Assembly: GCF_016595415.1 (NCBI RefSeq)
Contig: NZ_JAENIO010000011.1
Location: 28,249-92,248 of the forward strand
Reading direction: 5' to 3'
DNA length: 64,000 bases
Origin: Roseibacillus ishigakijimensis
Lineage (GTDB): Bacteria; Verrucomicrobiota; Verrucomicrobiia; Verrucomicrobiales; Akkermansiaceae
The position numbers were made by a program, and so were the translations under genes. The notes below the pieces were generated by a model, which was not told where the DNA came from, made no database searches, and worked only from the letters and a program-made list of their open reading frames with translations. The stretch's first letter is position 1. The number at the start of each line of letters is the position of its first letter. Shown here piece by piece: positions 43,174 through 52,521 of the stretch.

Positions 43174-43821
43174 CTAGGCTAGCAGGGTTTTCAGAAAAGT
43201 GAGATTGGCCTCGCGTTCGAAAATCGCGGCGAGGGGGATGGTGAGGTCGGGAAAGCTGAGGGGCGTGATATCGCCGTGGGAGAGCTTTTCGTGGAGGTGA
43301 TACTCGCCGTCTCCCAGTCGGTATTGTTCGATGAAGCGCTCGTAGGGCTCGATGAGCCAGTACTCGGCCACCCCATGGGCGGCGTAGTCCTCGAACTTTA
43401 CGCCCCGGTCTCGTTTCTCCGTGCTATCGGAGAGCACTTCCACGATGAAGTCCGGCACGGGGTGAATGAGGGTGCGGGGCTCGATGGAGGCTGCTTTTTC
43501 GGGGCCAAACCAAAGGATGTCGGGCTCGTAGTCGTTGCGGGTAAAGGCGCAGAGGGCTTTCTCGGAGGTGAGAAAGCCTTCCTGTTGGTCCGTTTTGATA
43601 CTGAGAATCCTTTCCAGCAAATGCCGGACTTGGTTGTGTTGGGAGCGAGCAGGGGAATGCATGATCACTTCGCCGTTGATGAACTCGGCCTTGTCGTGGG
43701 GCTGGATGTCGTCGCGAAACTTCTCGCGGGCAGTGGCTTCGGTGGCCAAAGCCTCGTTGGCCCGCTGGATGTGCAGGGGCGCGCTGGGGGAGGCGAGGAT
43801 TTGGTCCAGAATGGCTGCCAT
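43174..43821 (-). CDS. Uma2 family PD-(D/E)XK nuclease-like protein within the nuo operon
   Basis: A 215-residue Uma2 (DUF820) protein. The nuclease-like core is intact: EPDILWFG (Asp101), PDFIVEVLSDST (Glu128) and GVKFEDYAAHGVAEYWLIEP (Lys142). The family is greatly expanded in cyanobacteria and some PVC bacteria and is of unproven function. It lies between nuoE (9-bp gap) and nuoF (31-bp gap) on the same strand and must be cotranscribed with them, an unusual place that suggests insertion of a mobile accessory gene. Confidence 0.92.
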   Translation of the reverse strand: MAAILDQILASPSAPLHIQRANEALATEATAREKFRDDIQPHDKAEFINGEVIMHSPARSQHNQVRHLLERILSIKTDQQEGFLTSEKALCAFTRNDYEPDILWFGPEKAASIEPRTLIHPVPDFIVEVLSDSTEKRDRGVKFEDYAAHGVAEYWLIEPYERFIEQYRLGDGEYHLHEKLSHGDITPLSFPDLTIPLAAIFEREANLTFLKTLLA

Positions 43822-43830
43822 GGCAAAAAA

Positions 43831-44406
43831 TTAAGACGATTTCGGGTAGTTCGCGAGGAGTTTTGCGACCTCGGCCGGGTCGACCGCTTCGTGGAAATCG
43901 TCGTTGACCATGCAGACCGGGCCGGTGCCGCAGGAGGCGAGGCATTCCGCGAATTCCACCGAGTAATTGCCACAGGGCGAAACCGCGATGGGGTTTGCGT
44001 GGCTAACGGTGCTGCGATCAATCTGAGTCGCCTCGGCCAGCTTTTCCATCAATTCGTAGGAGCCCGCCATGGCACAGGAAAGGGTGCGGCAGACGCGGAT
44101 GTGGAACTTGCCAGGCGCTGCTTGTCGCAGACCGGGGTAGAAGGTGACCACTTCGACCACTTTGATGGGCTCGATGCCGAGCTGTTGGGCCACCCAGTCG
44201 ATGGCGGGCGCGGAGATGTAGCCGAAGCGGTGCTGCACGAGGTGGAGCAGGGGCAGCACGGCCGAGCGCTTCTGGTCCTCGGGATAATGGGAAATCGCTT
44301 CCGCTGCTGCCGAGTTCAGAGCGTCGTCGGCGTTGAAGGGCGGGAAGTGCTTCGTGCCCGGGGTCTCCGGAGAAGCAATGGTTTTATCGAGAATGCTTTG
44401 GGACAT
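43831..44406 (-). CDS. nuoE: NADH-quinone oxidoreductase subunit E
   Basis: A 191-residue thioredoxin-like [2Fe-2S] subunit of complex I. All four ligands are present: Cys106 and Cys111 (CRTLSC) and Cys155 and Cys159 (CLASC). The region RFGYISAPAIDWVAQQLGIEPIKVVEVVTFYPGL is the family core. It works with NuoF in the NADH dehydrogenase module. The N-terminal 25 residues are longer than in E. coli. Upstream lies the broken GxxExxY gene, downstream the Uma2 gene. Confidence 0.96.
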   Translation of the reverse strand: MSQSILDKTIASPETPGTKHFPPFNADDALNSAAAEAISHYPEDQKRSAVLPLLHLVQHRFGYISAPAIDWVAQQLGIEPIKVVEVVTFYPGLRQAAPGKFHIRVCRTLSCAMAGSYELMEKLAEATQIDRSTVSHANPIAVSPCGNYSVEFAECLASCGTGPVCMVNDDFHEAVDPAEVAKLLANYPKSS

Positions 44407-44477
44407 GGCTGTGAAGTTGTGTTTAGCCGCAAAAAGGACGCAGAATCCACAAAAAGGACGGACCGGAGCGGGAAAAA

Positions 44478-44864
44478 TCAGAGGTCTTTGGAGAGGATAT
44501 ACTTTTTGATTTGAAGCTTTGGGTTTCCAAAGTTGATGAGGAGCCCGTGTTCCTTACGGGTGGCTCGCAAGTAGCCAAGCAGTTGGGCCACATGTTCGTT
44601 CGTAAGGTTCTTAACGGCCTTGAGTTCAATGATGATTTCGTTTTCAACCACAAGGTCCATCTCGAGGGTGCCCAATAGAAAATGATCTTCGTCAAAGACT
44701 TGGAGCTGGCTTTGCTGGGTGACAGCGTAGCCTTGCTTGGTAAGTCGATGAGCGAGTCCATTTTCATAAATTTTTCTTTGAGCCCGTGCCTAAGGAAAAC
44801 GGTGAAGAGCGAAGGAAGTTTCTCTGATTTGGTCGCAAAGCTGAAAGATTTCCCGTTCCGTCAT
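44478..44864 (-). pseudogene. GxxExxY family protein, disrupted by paired frameshifts
   Basis: Reading from ATG 44864 gives MTEREIFQLCDQIRETSFALHRF, then a TAG at 44790-44792. The same frame resumes with KIYENGLAHRLTKQG and runs through VDL-type core sequence (EMDLVVENEIIIELKAVKNL, LGYLRATRKEHGLLINFG) to a TGA at 44478. The missing joint, LRHGLKEK, is present in another frame, as if one base were inserted (C in TTTTCC) and one lost (A in the A5 run) about 25 bp apart. The family (PD-(D/E)XK-like, unknown role) is typically about 125 residues, so the remains are full length. A programmed frameshift or sequencing error is possible but less likely. Confidence 0.8.
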
Positions 44865-44899
44865 TTTTGCGTTTTCTGAGCATTTTTGCGGCTGAAATG

Positions 44900-46162
44900 C
44901 TAGCGGTCACATTCTCCCATCACGAAATCCAGCGAGCCGAGGATGGCTGGGATGTCGGAGACCATGTGGCCGGGGAGGAGTTCGTCGAGGAGGGAAAGAT
45001 TGATGAAAGAAGGGCTGCGAATCTTGAGGCGATAGGGGACCCCTCCGCCTTTGGAGCAGAGGTAAAAGCCCAGTTCGCCCTTCGGATTCTCGGCTCCGAA
45101 GTAGACCTCGCCTTTCGGGGCATCGAGGCCCTGGGTGGAGACGATGAAGTGGTGGATGAGCTCCTCCATGCTCATGAGCACGCGCTCTTTGGCGGGCAGC
45201 ATGTTCTTGGGGTCGACCAAGTTGATGGGGCCCTCGGGCATGGTGTCGAGGACTTGCCGGATGATGCGCACGGACTGGCGCATCTCTTCCATGCGCACCT
45301 GATAACGTGCGTAGCAATCGCCTTCTTCCGCAATGGGGACATCGAAGTCGTATTGCTCGTAACCCAAGTAAGGATTGTCTTTGCGGAGGTCACGGGCCAC
45401 GCCGGAGCCGCGCAGGTTCGGTCCCGTGATGCCGTAGGCAATGGCGTCTTCCTTGGAAATGACGCCCACATCGGCCATCCGGTTGATGAAAATCGTGTTC
45501 TTGTCGAGCAGCTTGGAAATCTCGTCAATGGACTCCTCGAACTCGTCGAGGTTCTTGCGCAGCTGGGCTTCGAAGCCCTCCGGCATGTCGCGCAACTGTC
45601 CGCCCACGCGGGTGTAGGAGGTGGTGAAACGGGCCCCGGTGAGCTGTTCGCAGAGGTTGTAAATCTTTTCGCGTTCGGTGAAGGTGTAGAGGAACACGGT
45701 CATCGCGCCCACGTCCATGGCGCAGACGCCGACTCCCAGCATGTGGGCGGAGATGCGGGCCAGCTCGCAGCAGAGCACGCGCAGGGCTTGACCCCGGGGC
45801 GGCAGTTCCCAGCCCATGAGCTTTTCCACCGTGCAGGCATAGGCCACGTTGTTGGCCAAGGGGGCAAGGTAGTCGAGTCGGTCGGTGTAGGGCACGAACT
45901 GGTTGTAGTGCATGTTCTCCGCGATCTTTTCATCGCCGCGATGGAGAAAGCCCACGTCCGGATCAGCCTTGGTAATGACCTCGCCATCAAGCTCGAGGAT
46001 GAGCCGCAAGACGCCGTGGGTCGCCGGGTGGGAGGGACCCATGTTCAATACCATTTTCTCGCCGAGGAGGTCAGTGGTCTCGGCCTGATAATCCTCAATG
46101 CCAGCGGCCGCCCGGGCTGCTGAATCAGGGGCCTCATAAGTAGTGGTCGCGGAATCGCTCAT
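44900..46162 (-). CDS. nuoD: NADH-quinone oxidoreductase subunit D
   Basis: The 420-residue 49-kDa-type subunit of complex I. Recognisable are MVLNMGPSHPATHGVLRLILELDGE, VGFLHRGDEKIAEN, NQFVPYTDRLDYLAPLANNVAY, TRVGGQLRDMP and the C-terminal LGSLDFVMGECDR. It forms part of the quinone-binding site at the membrane arm junction. It heads the run nuoD-(pseudogene)-nuoE-Uma2-nuoF. No nuoC precedes it, so the operon is a fragment of a dispersed set. A CRP-type palindrome lies 53-70 bp before its start. Confidence 0.97.
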   Translation of the reverse strand: MSDSATTTYEAPDSAARAAAGIEDYQAETTDLLGEKMVLNMGPSHPATHGVLRLILELDGEVITKADPDVGFLHRGDEKIAENMHYNQFVPYTDRLDYLAPLANNVAYACTVEKLMGWELPPRGQALRVLCCELARISAHMLGVGVCAMDVGAMTVFLYTFTEREKIYNLCEQLTGARFTTSYTRVGGQLRDMPEGFEAQLRKNLDEFEESIDEISKLLDKNTIFINRMADVGVISKEDAIAYGITGPNLRGSGVARDLRKDNPYLGYEQYDFDVPIAEEGDCYARYQVRMEEMRQSVRIIRQVLDTMPEGPINLVDPKNMLPAKERVLMSMEELIHHFIVSTQGLDAPKGEVYFGAENPKGELGFYLCSKGGGVPYRLKIRSPSFINLSLLDELLPGHMVSDIPAILGSLDFVMGECDR

Positions 46163-46214
46163 GCCTAATTTGCCGCCGAATTAAGGCCGCAAGTGCCCCC
46201 ATCCGGCAAGGAGA

Positions 46215-46232
46215 TTGTGAAATTTTTCACAA
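46215..46232. promoter_or_regulatory. CRP/FNR-type operator palindrome upstream of nuoD
   Basis: TTGTGAAATTTTTCACAA is a perfect 8-bp inverted repeat that fits the E. coli CRP consensus TGTGA-N6-TCACA exactly. It is 53-70 bp upstream of the nuoD start. On the minus strand a TATAAG lies just upstream of it, so binding near the start of transcription would repress; other promoter placements would allow activation. The match is seen directly; the regulator is inferred. Confidence 0.55.
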
Positions 46233-46272
46233 AGTCTGCCCCTTATACTCGCAGCGTTGGGTTGGTCGATTA

Positions 46273-47076
46273 TCAAGATGGCTCCTGACCAACAATGAAA
46301 TCGAAGGGGTAGAGTTTGCCATCACTTTCGGCCAGGATCACATTTTCCGGGCGCACGTCGGTGGCGAGCTGGTGACCCTTCTTCCAGCTCAAGTTCAGGA
46401 GGGTCGAGAGTTGACTCGACGGTCGGTGGGGTTCCCAGCCTCGAGTCTGCATTTCAGCGGCAAGTTGACTGGGCTCTGGATGGCTGCCGACAAAAAAGGG
46501 TTGGCTCAGGAGTAGGAAGCTGCATCCGGCCCCGATCGCTTCGATTTCCAAGCCAGAGGGGAAAAGTTGTTCAGCTAAGTGGTAACGTCGCAGGGCCGCA
46601 GCGAGGGCTCCTTTGCGGAGTCCCCATTGTTGGTCCCTGTCCTGGTCAAGGACCCAGCCAAACCTCGCGCGACCCGCCGGGGAGAGCAGTTTGAGTACCC
46701 GCTGATGGGTGGGATCGCCGAAAACAACAGATTCGCCTCCCGCTCCGATGAGGGACCAAGCTCCTTGGCTTTGCTCGTCATGAAAAGGCACGAGCCGTTC
46801 GGCCACCGAGCGACCGAAATCCGGAGTTTCGCGGAAAATGTCACTCAGCTCGCTTTCAATTTGGGCTCCGTCGAGGCGGGCTCCGAGCTCTCCTTCCGTA
46901 AGGCATCTTCCGGCAGCACGGGCCCAGTTCTCAATTCGAGTTTGGCTGCTTCGCGACGATTGCGGCGGGTTTGCGCGAGCATCTCTTCTGCCGAGACCCA
47001 ACGCTGTCCTTTCGGTTTCATCATCAAATTCTAGCACAGCGGGGACTTGGTTCAATCGGAATTCAGGCAGGGACAT
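46273..47076 (-). CDS. Protein kinase-like protein (polyvalent-type), unknown target
   Basis: A 267-residue protein. The C-terminal 160 residues show a degenerate kinase-fold pattern: GAGGESVVFG (glycine loop, 111-120), VLKLL with Lys129 (ATP-binding Lys), DVRPENVIL with Asp240 and Asn245 (catalytic loop), and FDF with Asp259 (metal site). This resembles the stand-alone or phage polyvalent-protein kinase domains more than Ser/Thr kinases of the Hanks type. The N-terminal 100 residues, with a basic/Ser-rich part, have no known domain. It is divergent from typA with a 135-bp gap. Activity is inferred. Confidence 0.65.
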   Translation of the reverse strand: MSLPEFRLNQVPAVLEFDDETERTALGLGRRDARANPPQSSRSSQTRIENWARAAGRCLTEGELGARLDGAQIESELSDIFRETPDFGRSVAERLVPFHDEQSQGAWSLIGAGGESVVFGDPTHQRVLKLLSPAGRARFGWVLDQDRDQQWGLRKGALAAALRRYHLAEQLFPSGLEIEAIGAGCSFLLLSQPFFVGSHPEPSQLAAEMQTRGWEPHRPSSQLSTLLNLSWKKGHQLATDVRPENVILAESDGKLYPFDFIVGQEPS

Positions 47077-47211
47077 GATCTTGAGGGTGAGAGTAAACCG
47101 TACCCTTCCCTGTGGCCATCTCTTTGCGGTCGTTCCAATGGGAAAAGAAATTCTCAGTACAAAGGTGGACTTTTGCTAAAAAACAAGGCAGACAGCGCCC
47201 CCGACATCCCT

Positions 47212-49047
47212 ATGAGCGCTCTCGAAACTCTCCGCAACGTGGCCATTATCGCCCACGTTGACCATGGCAAGACCACCCTTGTTGACGAACTCCTCAAGGC
47301 CGGTGGGGCTGTGGAAGCCCACCAGCAACTTGCCGAACGCGCCATGGATTCCATGGACTTGGAGAAGGAAAAGGGCATCACCATCAAGGCGAAGAACACC
47401 GCCGTGCAGTGGCGCGACTACACCATCAACATCGTGGACACTCCCGGCCACGCCGACTTCGGGGGCGAGGTGGAGCGCGTGATGCGCATGGTCGATGGCG
47501 TGCTCGTGGTGGTCGATGCTTACGAGGGACCGCAGGCGCAGACCCGTTTCGTGCTGCGCAAGGCGCTCGAAGCCGGCCTCTGGCCCATCGTGGTGATCAA
47601 TAAGATCGATCGCGATGCCGCTGATCCCGAGGGCGTGGAAGAGCGTGTGCTGGAGCTGCTTCTCGAGCTGGGAGCCAGCGAAGAGCAGTTCGAGAGCCCG
47701 GTCGTTTACGGCTCCGCCAAAAATGGCTTCTTCGTGCGCAACCTCGATGACCCCCGCGAATCGGTGGAGCCCCTCCTTGAGGTGCTCGTCGATCGCGTTC
47801 CGGCCCCGACGGCCGAGCCCGAGGGTGATTTCCAGATGCTCGTCAGCAACATCGACTGGGACGACTACGTCGGTCGGGTGGCGCTGGGCAAGATTCAGGC
47901 CGGCAGCGTGCGCAAGGGCGACAGCGTCTTTCGCGTGCTCAAGGATGGCACCCGCCAGCGGGCCAAGGTGACCAAGGTTTTTGAATACACCAAGCTCGGT
48001 AACATCGAGGCGGAAGTGGGTGAGGCAGGCAACATCATCGGGATTGCCGGCTTTGAAGACGTTGACATTGGCGAGACCCTCGTTGCCAACGAGAGCGTGG
48101 AAGCGCTCCCCTTTGTGGCGATCGACCCGCCTACCGTTCAGATGCAATTCGCGGTCAATGACGGTCCTTTCGCCGGTTTGGACGGCAAAAAAGTGACTTC
48201 CCGCGCGATTTGGGATCGTCTTCAGCGCGAGATCAAAACGAACATTTCCATTGAAGTCTCCGAGTCCGATGAAGGGGGGGTGTTCAACGTTTCCGCCCGG
48301 GGGGCGATGCAAATCTCCGTTCTCGTCGAGACCATGCGTCGCGAAGGTTACGAGGTGCTTGTTTCCCGCCCGATGGTGATTTTGAAGGAAGTCGACGGTC
48401 AGATGATGGAGCCCTACGAGACGCTCTACCTCGAGCTGCCCGAAGGCACCCAGGGTGGCGTCATTCAGGCTCTCGCCAACCGCAAAGGCACCGTGGAGAT
48501 GATGGAACCCCGGGGTTCCATGACCTACCTCGAGGTCGTCATTCCCACCCGCGGTCTCATCGGTTTCGAGTTCGAGCTCATGAACCTGACCAGCGGTCAC
48601 GGAGTGATGTCCCACCTCTTCAAAGAGTATCGCCCCGAGATTGGACGGATTCGCACCCGCCAGAACGGCACCCTCGTCTCCATGGCGCAGGGCAAGGCCA
48701 TGGCGCACTCGCTGGAAGCTCTCGAAGAGCGCGGCATCCTCTTCGTCGGTCCTTCCGAAGACATTTATGAAGGCATGATCGTGGGGCAGAACTCCCGCGA
48801 TGGCGACCTCCCGGTCAACCCGGTGAAAGCCAAGAACCTGACCAACCACCGTTCTGCCAACAAGTCCATCGACGCTGGTCTCAAGCCGCCGCTCAAGATG
48901 AGCCTTGAGCGCGCCATCGAATACATCGAGAGCGACGAGTTCGTGGAAGCGACCCCGAATTTCATCCGTCTGCGCAAGCGCATCCTCGATCCGAACGTGC
49001 GCAAGCGTTTGGAAAAGGCGGAGAAGGAGAAAGAAAAAGTCTCCTAA
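47212..49047 (+). CDS. typA: Ribosome-associated GTPase TypA/BipA
   Basis: A 611-residue translation-factor GTPase. Seen are G1 [10 protein letters not shown]3 [16 protein letters not shown]4 NKIDR, and the EF-G-like and TypA-specific C-terminal domain ([28 protein letters not shown]). It binds the 70S ribosome and aids assembly and stress adaptation. The frame is open to 47047, but ATG 47212 ([19 protein letters not shown]) matches the family start. It is followed 14 bp later by palindromic repeat elements that can form a hairpin at its transcript end. Confidence 0.97.
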   Translation: MSALETLRNVAIIAHVDHGKTTLVDELLKAGGAVEAHQQLAERAMDSMDLEKEKGITIKAKNTAVQWRDYTINIVDTPGHADFGGEVERVMRMVDGVLVVVDAYEGPQAQTRFVLRKALEAGLWPIVVINKIDRDAADPEGVEERVLELLLELGASEEQFESPVVYGSAKNGFFVRNLDDPRESVEPLLEVLVDRVPAPTAEPEGDFQMLVSNIDWDDYVGRVALGKIQAGSVRKGDSVFRVLKDGTRQRAKVTKVFEYTKLGNIEAEVGEAGNIIGIAGFEDVDIGETLVANESVEALPFVAIDPPTVQMQFAVNDGPFAGLDGKKVTSRAIWDRLQREIKTNISIEVSESDEGGVFNVSARGAMQISVLVETMRREGYEVLVSRPMVILKEVDGQMMEPYETLYLELPEGTQGGVIQALANRKGTVEMMEPRGSMTYLEVVIPTRGLIGFEFELMNLTSGHGVMSHLFKEYRPEIGRIRTRQNGTLVSMAQGKAMAHSLEALEERGILFVGPSEDIYEGMIVGQNSRDGDLPVNPVKAKNLTNHRSANKSIDAGLKPPLKMSLERAIEYIESDEFVEATPNFIRLRKRILDPNVRKRLEKAEKEKEKVS

Positions 49048-49060
49048 GCCGCTTTATCAG

Positions 49061-49350
49061 CGGTAGGGATGTCTCGCCGAGACATTCGCCGGGGGACCGG
49101 TGGTCAGCGATAGTCCGGCTTTGTGGTGCTCTGCGGTTGTAGTCTTCAACCCGGCGGTAGCACGATGGGGCTTTGAGGCATGCGTGACGCTTATGCTCCT
49201 TGGTCCTGCATTCGAGGGTTGATGTCTCTATGCGAGGGGTGCAGGTGTATTCGCGGAGGCCTCGGCGAGGCCTCCCTACCGGGTCTGCTCTCTCGAGGTG
49301 CGGATTTGATACGGCGGTAGGGATGTCTCGCCGAGACATCCGCCGGGGGG
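49061..49350. repeat. Palindromic repeat cluster downstream of typA (one partial and one full copy)
   Basis: The 328-bp gap between typA and the sulfatase is built largely of repeats. At 49061-49118 there is a CGGTAG block, the stem GGATGTCTCG / CGAGACATTC, and a CCGGTGGTCAGCGATAGTCCGG tail written here as CCGGTGGTCA plus GCGATAGTCCGG. At 49252-49341 there is a 90-bp unit: a first palindrome (GGAGGCCTCG / CGAGGCCTCC, 49255-49275) followed by CTACCG, a spacer, CGGTAG and a second palindrome (49321-49341). The unit is itself an inverted repeat of two hairpins. A near-identical unit lies at 50808-50897. Confidence 0.85.
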
Positions 49351-49375
49351 CAAATTTAGTGGGCACCGCGAAATG

Positions 49376-50752
49376 CTAAAGCTGGGGGACGCCAGCAAGG
49401 CGGCTGTGAGCCTTGAGGCTGGCGCGAAAGGCTTCTCTTTCTTTCTCCAGTCGGGCGACGACCTCAGGGTGTTTCTTGAGGAGGTTGGTGCGTTCCTTCA
49501 AGTCGGTTTCCAGGTTGTAAAGAGCGGCCTGTTTGCCACGCCCGAGCAGTTTCCATGGGCCGACCCGCACACCCAAGGGGCCGTGGGTGTAGAAATAGGC
49601 GCGGTAGGGCGACTGGGCGCTGGCGGGGTTTTCCAGCAAGGGGAGAATGTTGTGTCCGTCCAGAACGCGATCGTCAGGGAGTTTGACGCCGAGCAAGTGG
49701 GCCATGGTCGGCAGGAGGTCCATCGTGGTCGCGATCTCGTCTGTGGTGCTGCCCGCTGGGATGCGGTCTGGCCAACGCATGATGCCTGGGACGCGGTGCC
49801 CTCCTTCGTAATTGCTGCCTTTGAGACCGCGCAAGGGGCCGGCGGATCCCACTTTGGGGCCATTGTCGGAGGTGAAAAGGATGAGAGTGTTGGATTCCAG
49901 CTCGACCTCGGCCAGTTTGGTGAGGATTTGGCCCGCACTCCAGTCGATCTCCTCCACGGCAGCGGGATAGAGGAAGTCGCGGGAGGCTTTGTCCTCACCG
50001 GGCTTGATTTGTGCGAGTTGCTCTTTGCTGAAACGCTTGGTGAAGGGCTCGGAGGCATGGCAGGGGCGGTGGGGCATGCTGTGGGAAAGAAAGAGGAAAA
50101 AGGGCTGGTCCTTGTTTTCCTCAATGAAGCGCAGGGACTCCTCGGTGTAGCGGCGGGTGATGAGGTCTTGGTCGGGATTGACCGCGATGACTTCCTCGTT
50201 GCGCATAAGAGGGAGGTCGACGAAGCGGGGCGGCACCATGTCGTTGCTGTAGGGCAGGCCAAAGAAGTGCTCGAAGCCGTGATTGGTGGGGAGGAATTCC
50301 GGGTGATCGCCGAGATGCCATTTCCCGACCAGGGCCGTGGCGTAACCCTGGTCGCGAAGAATTTCTGCTAGCGTAATTTCGGAGGGATTCAGACCGAGGT
50401 GTTTGCCGGTCTTCTTGTCCTTGCTCTCGGGCATAAGGACATTGTTCAGGCCCACCCGGCCGGGGTAGCTGGCCGTCATCAGAGCCGCTCGCGAGGGGGT
50501 GCAGGAGGCGCTGGTGGCGTAGAAGTCGGTGAAGCGCAGCCCTTCACTCGCCAAGCGGTCGAGGTGCGGCGAGTGAATTTCCTCCGAACCATAACAGCCC
50601 AAATCGCCGTAGCCGAGGTCATCGGCATAAATCAGTATAAGGTTGGGAGCCTTGGCCAAGGCAGGGATAATCGCCCCAAGAAACAGGAGCCAGATGGCAA
50701 GGGTTGGGCGCAGCGAGGAGTGAGGGGCAGAGGGAGGGTTGAACGAGGGCAT
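49376..50752 (-). CDS. Exported sulfatase (arylsulfatase family)
   Basis: A 458-residue enzyme with a signal segment (about residues 17-34, LAIWLLFLGAIIPALAK), metal-binding LILIYADDLGYGDLGCYG, the formylglycine motif CTPSRAALMT, VGKWHLGDHPEF and the second metal site LILFTSDNGPK. It would remove sulfate from carbohydrate or aromatic esters outside the cytoplasm after Cys-to-formylglycine maturation. It is a different subfamily from the sulfatase-SGNH fusion at 5.6-7.8 kb and has no esterase domain. The gene stands alone and is bracketed by direct copies of a 90-bp palindromic repeat. Confidence 0.94.
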   Translation of the reverse strand: MPSFNPPSAPHSSLRPTLAIWLLFLGAIIPALAKAPNLILIYADDLGYGDLGCYGSEEIHSPHLDRLASEGLRFTDFYATSASCTPSRAALMTASYPGRVGLNNVLMPESKDKKTGKHLGLNPSEITLAEILRDQGYATALVGKWHLGDHPEFLPTNHGFEHFFGLPYSNDMVPPRFVDLPLMRNEEVIAVNPDQDLITRRYTEESLRFIEENKDQPFFLFLSHSMPHRPCHASEPFTKRFSKEQLAQIKPGEDKASRDFLYPAAVEEIDWSAGQILTKLAEVELESNTLILFTSDNGPKVGSAGPLRGLKGSNYEGGHRVPGIMRWPDRIPAGSTTDEIATTMDLLPTMAHLLGVKLPDDRVLDGHNILPLLENPASAQSPYRAYFYTHGPLGVRVGPWKLLGRGKQAALYNLETDLKERTNLLKKHPEVVARLEKEREAFRASLKAHSRLAGVPQL

Positions 50753-50807
50753 GGTGATGAGTTCTAGAACGTCCCAGCGAGGGTCGGGCTTGCAAAATAG
50801 GCGGATC

Positions 50808-50928
50808 CGCGGAGGCCTCGGCGAGGCCTCCCTACCGGGGCTGTGCTCTCGAGGTGCAGCTTTGATACGGCGGTAGGGATGTCTCGCCGAGACATCCGGT
50901 GGTGGACCGGTGGTCAGCGATAGTCCGG
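50808..50928. repeat. Second copy of the 90-bp palindromic repeat, upstream of the sulfatase
   Basis: Positions 50808-50897 match 49252-49341 over the full 90 bp with five differences by eye, in the same orientation, and 50871-50928 also match the 49061-49118 block including the TGGTCAGCGATAGTCCGG tail. The unit holds two hairpins (50811-50831 and 50877-50897) joined by CTACCG / CGGTAG. Together the copies form 1,556-bp spaced direct repeats around the sulfatase gene. The rest of the 190-bp gap shows no other gene. Confidence 0.85.
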
Positions 50929-50942
50929 GGCAGAAGCTCGCT

Positions 50943-52397
<1,455 letters not shown>

Positions 52398-52521
52398 CGC
52401 GCGGCCCCCTTTTGGCCCTGAATCGCGGGCAAGGCACGAAATTTTTTTGAGAACTTGGTCTCGAGAGGGGACGCAATGCACGCTTGCGCAAAAGGGGGCG
52501 GGGTGATGCCATGGCTGCCGC

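Noticed and set aside
44423..44767. Alternative minus-strand frame across the GxxExxY remains
   Set aside because: Ser/Lys/Pro-rich shadow; the other frame carries the conserved family core.
47176..48849. Minus-strand open frame of 557 codons opposite typA
   Set aside because: Antisense of a clearly conserved GTPase; no recognisable features.
49061..50928. Possible CRISPR array from the repeated units at 49-51 kb
   Set aside because: Only two full copies and one partial copy, separated by a gene, with internal palindromes; there is no regular spacer pattern and no cas gene.
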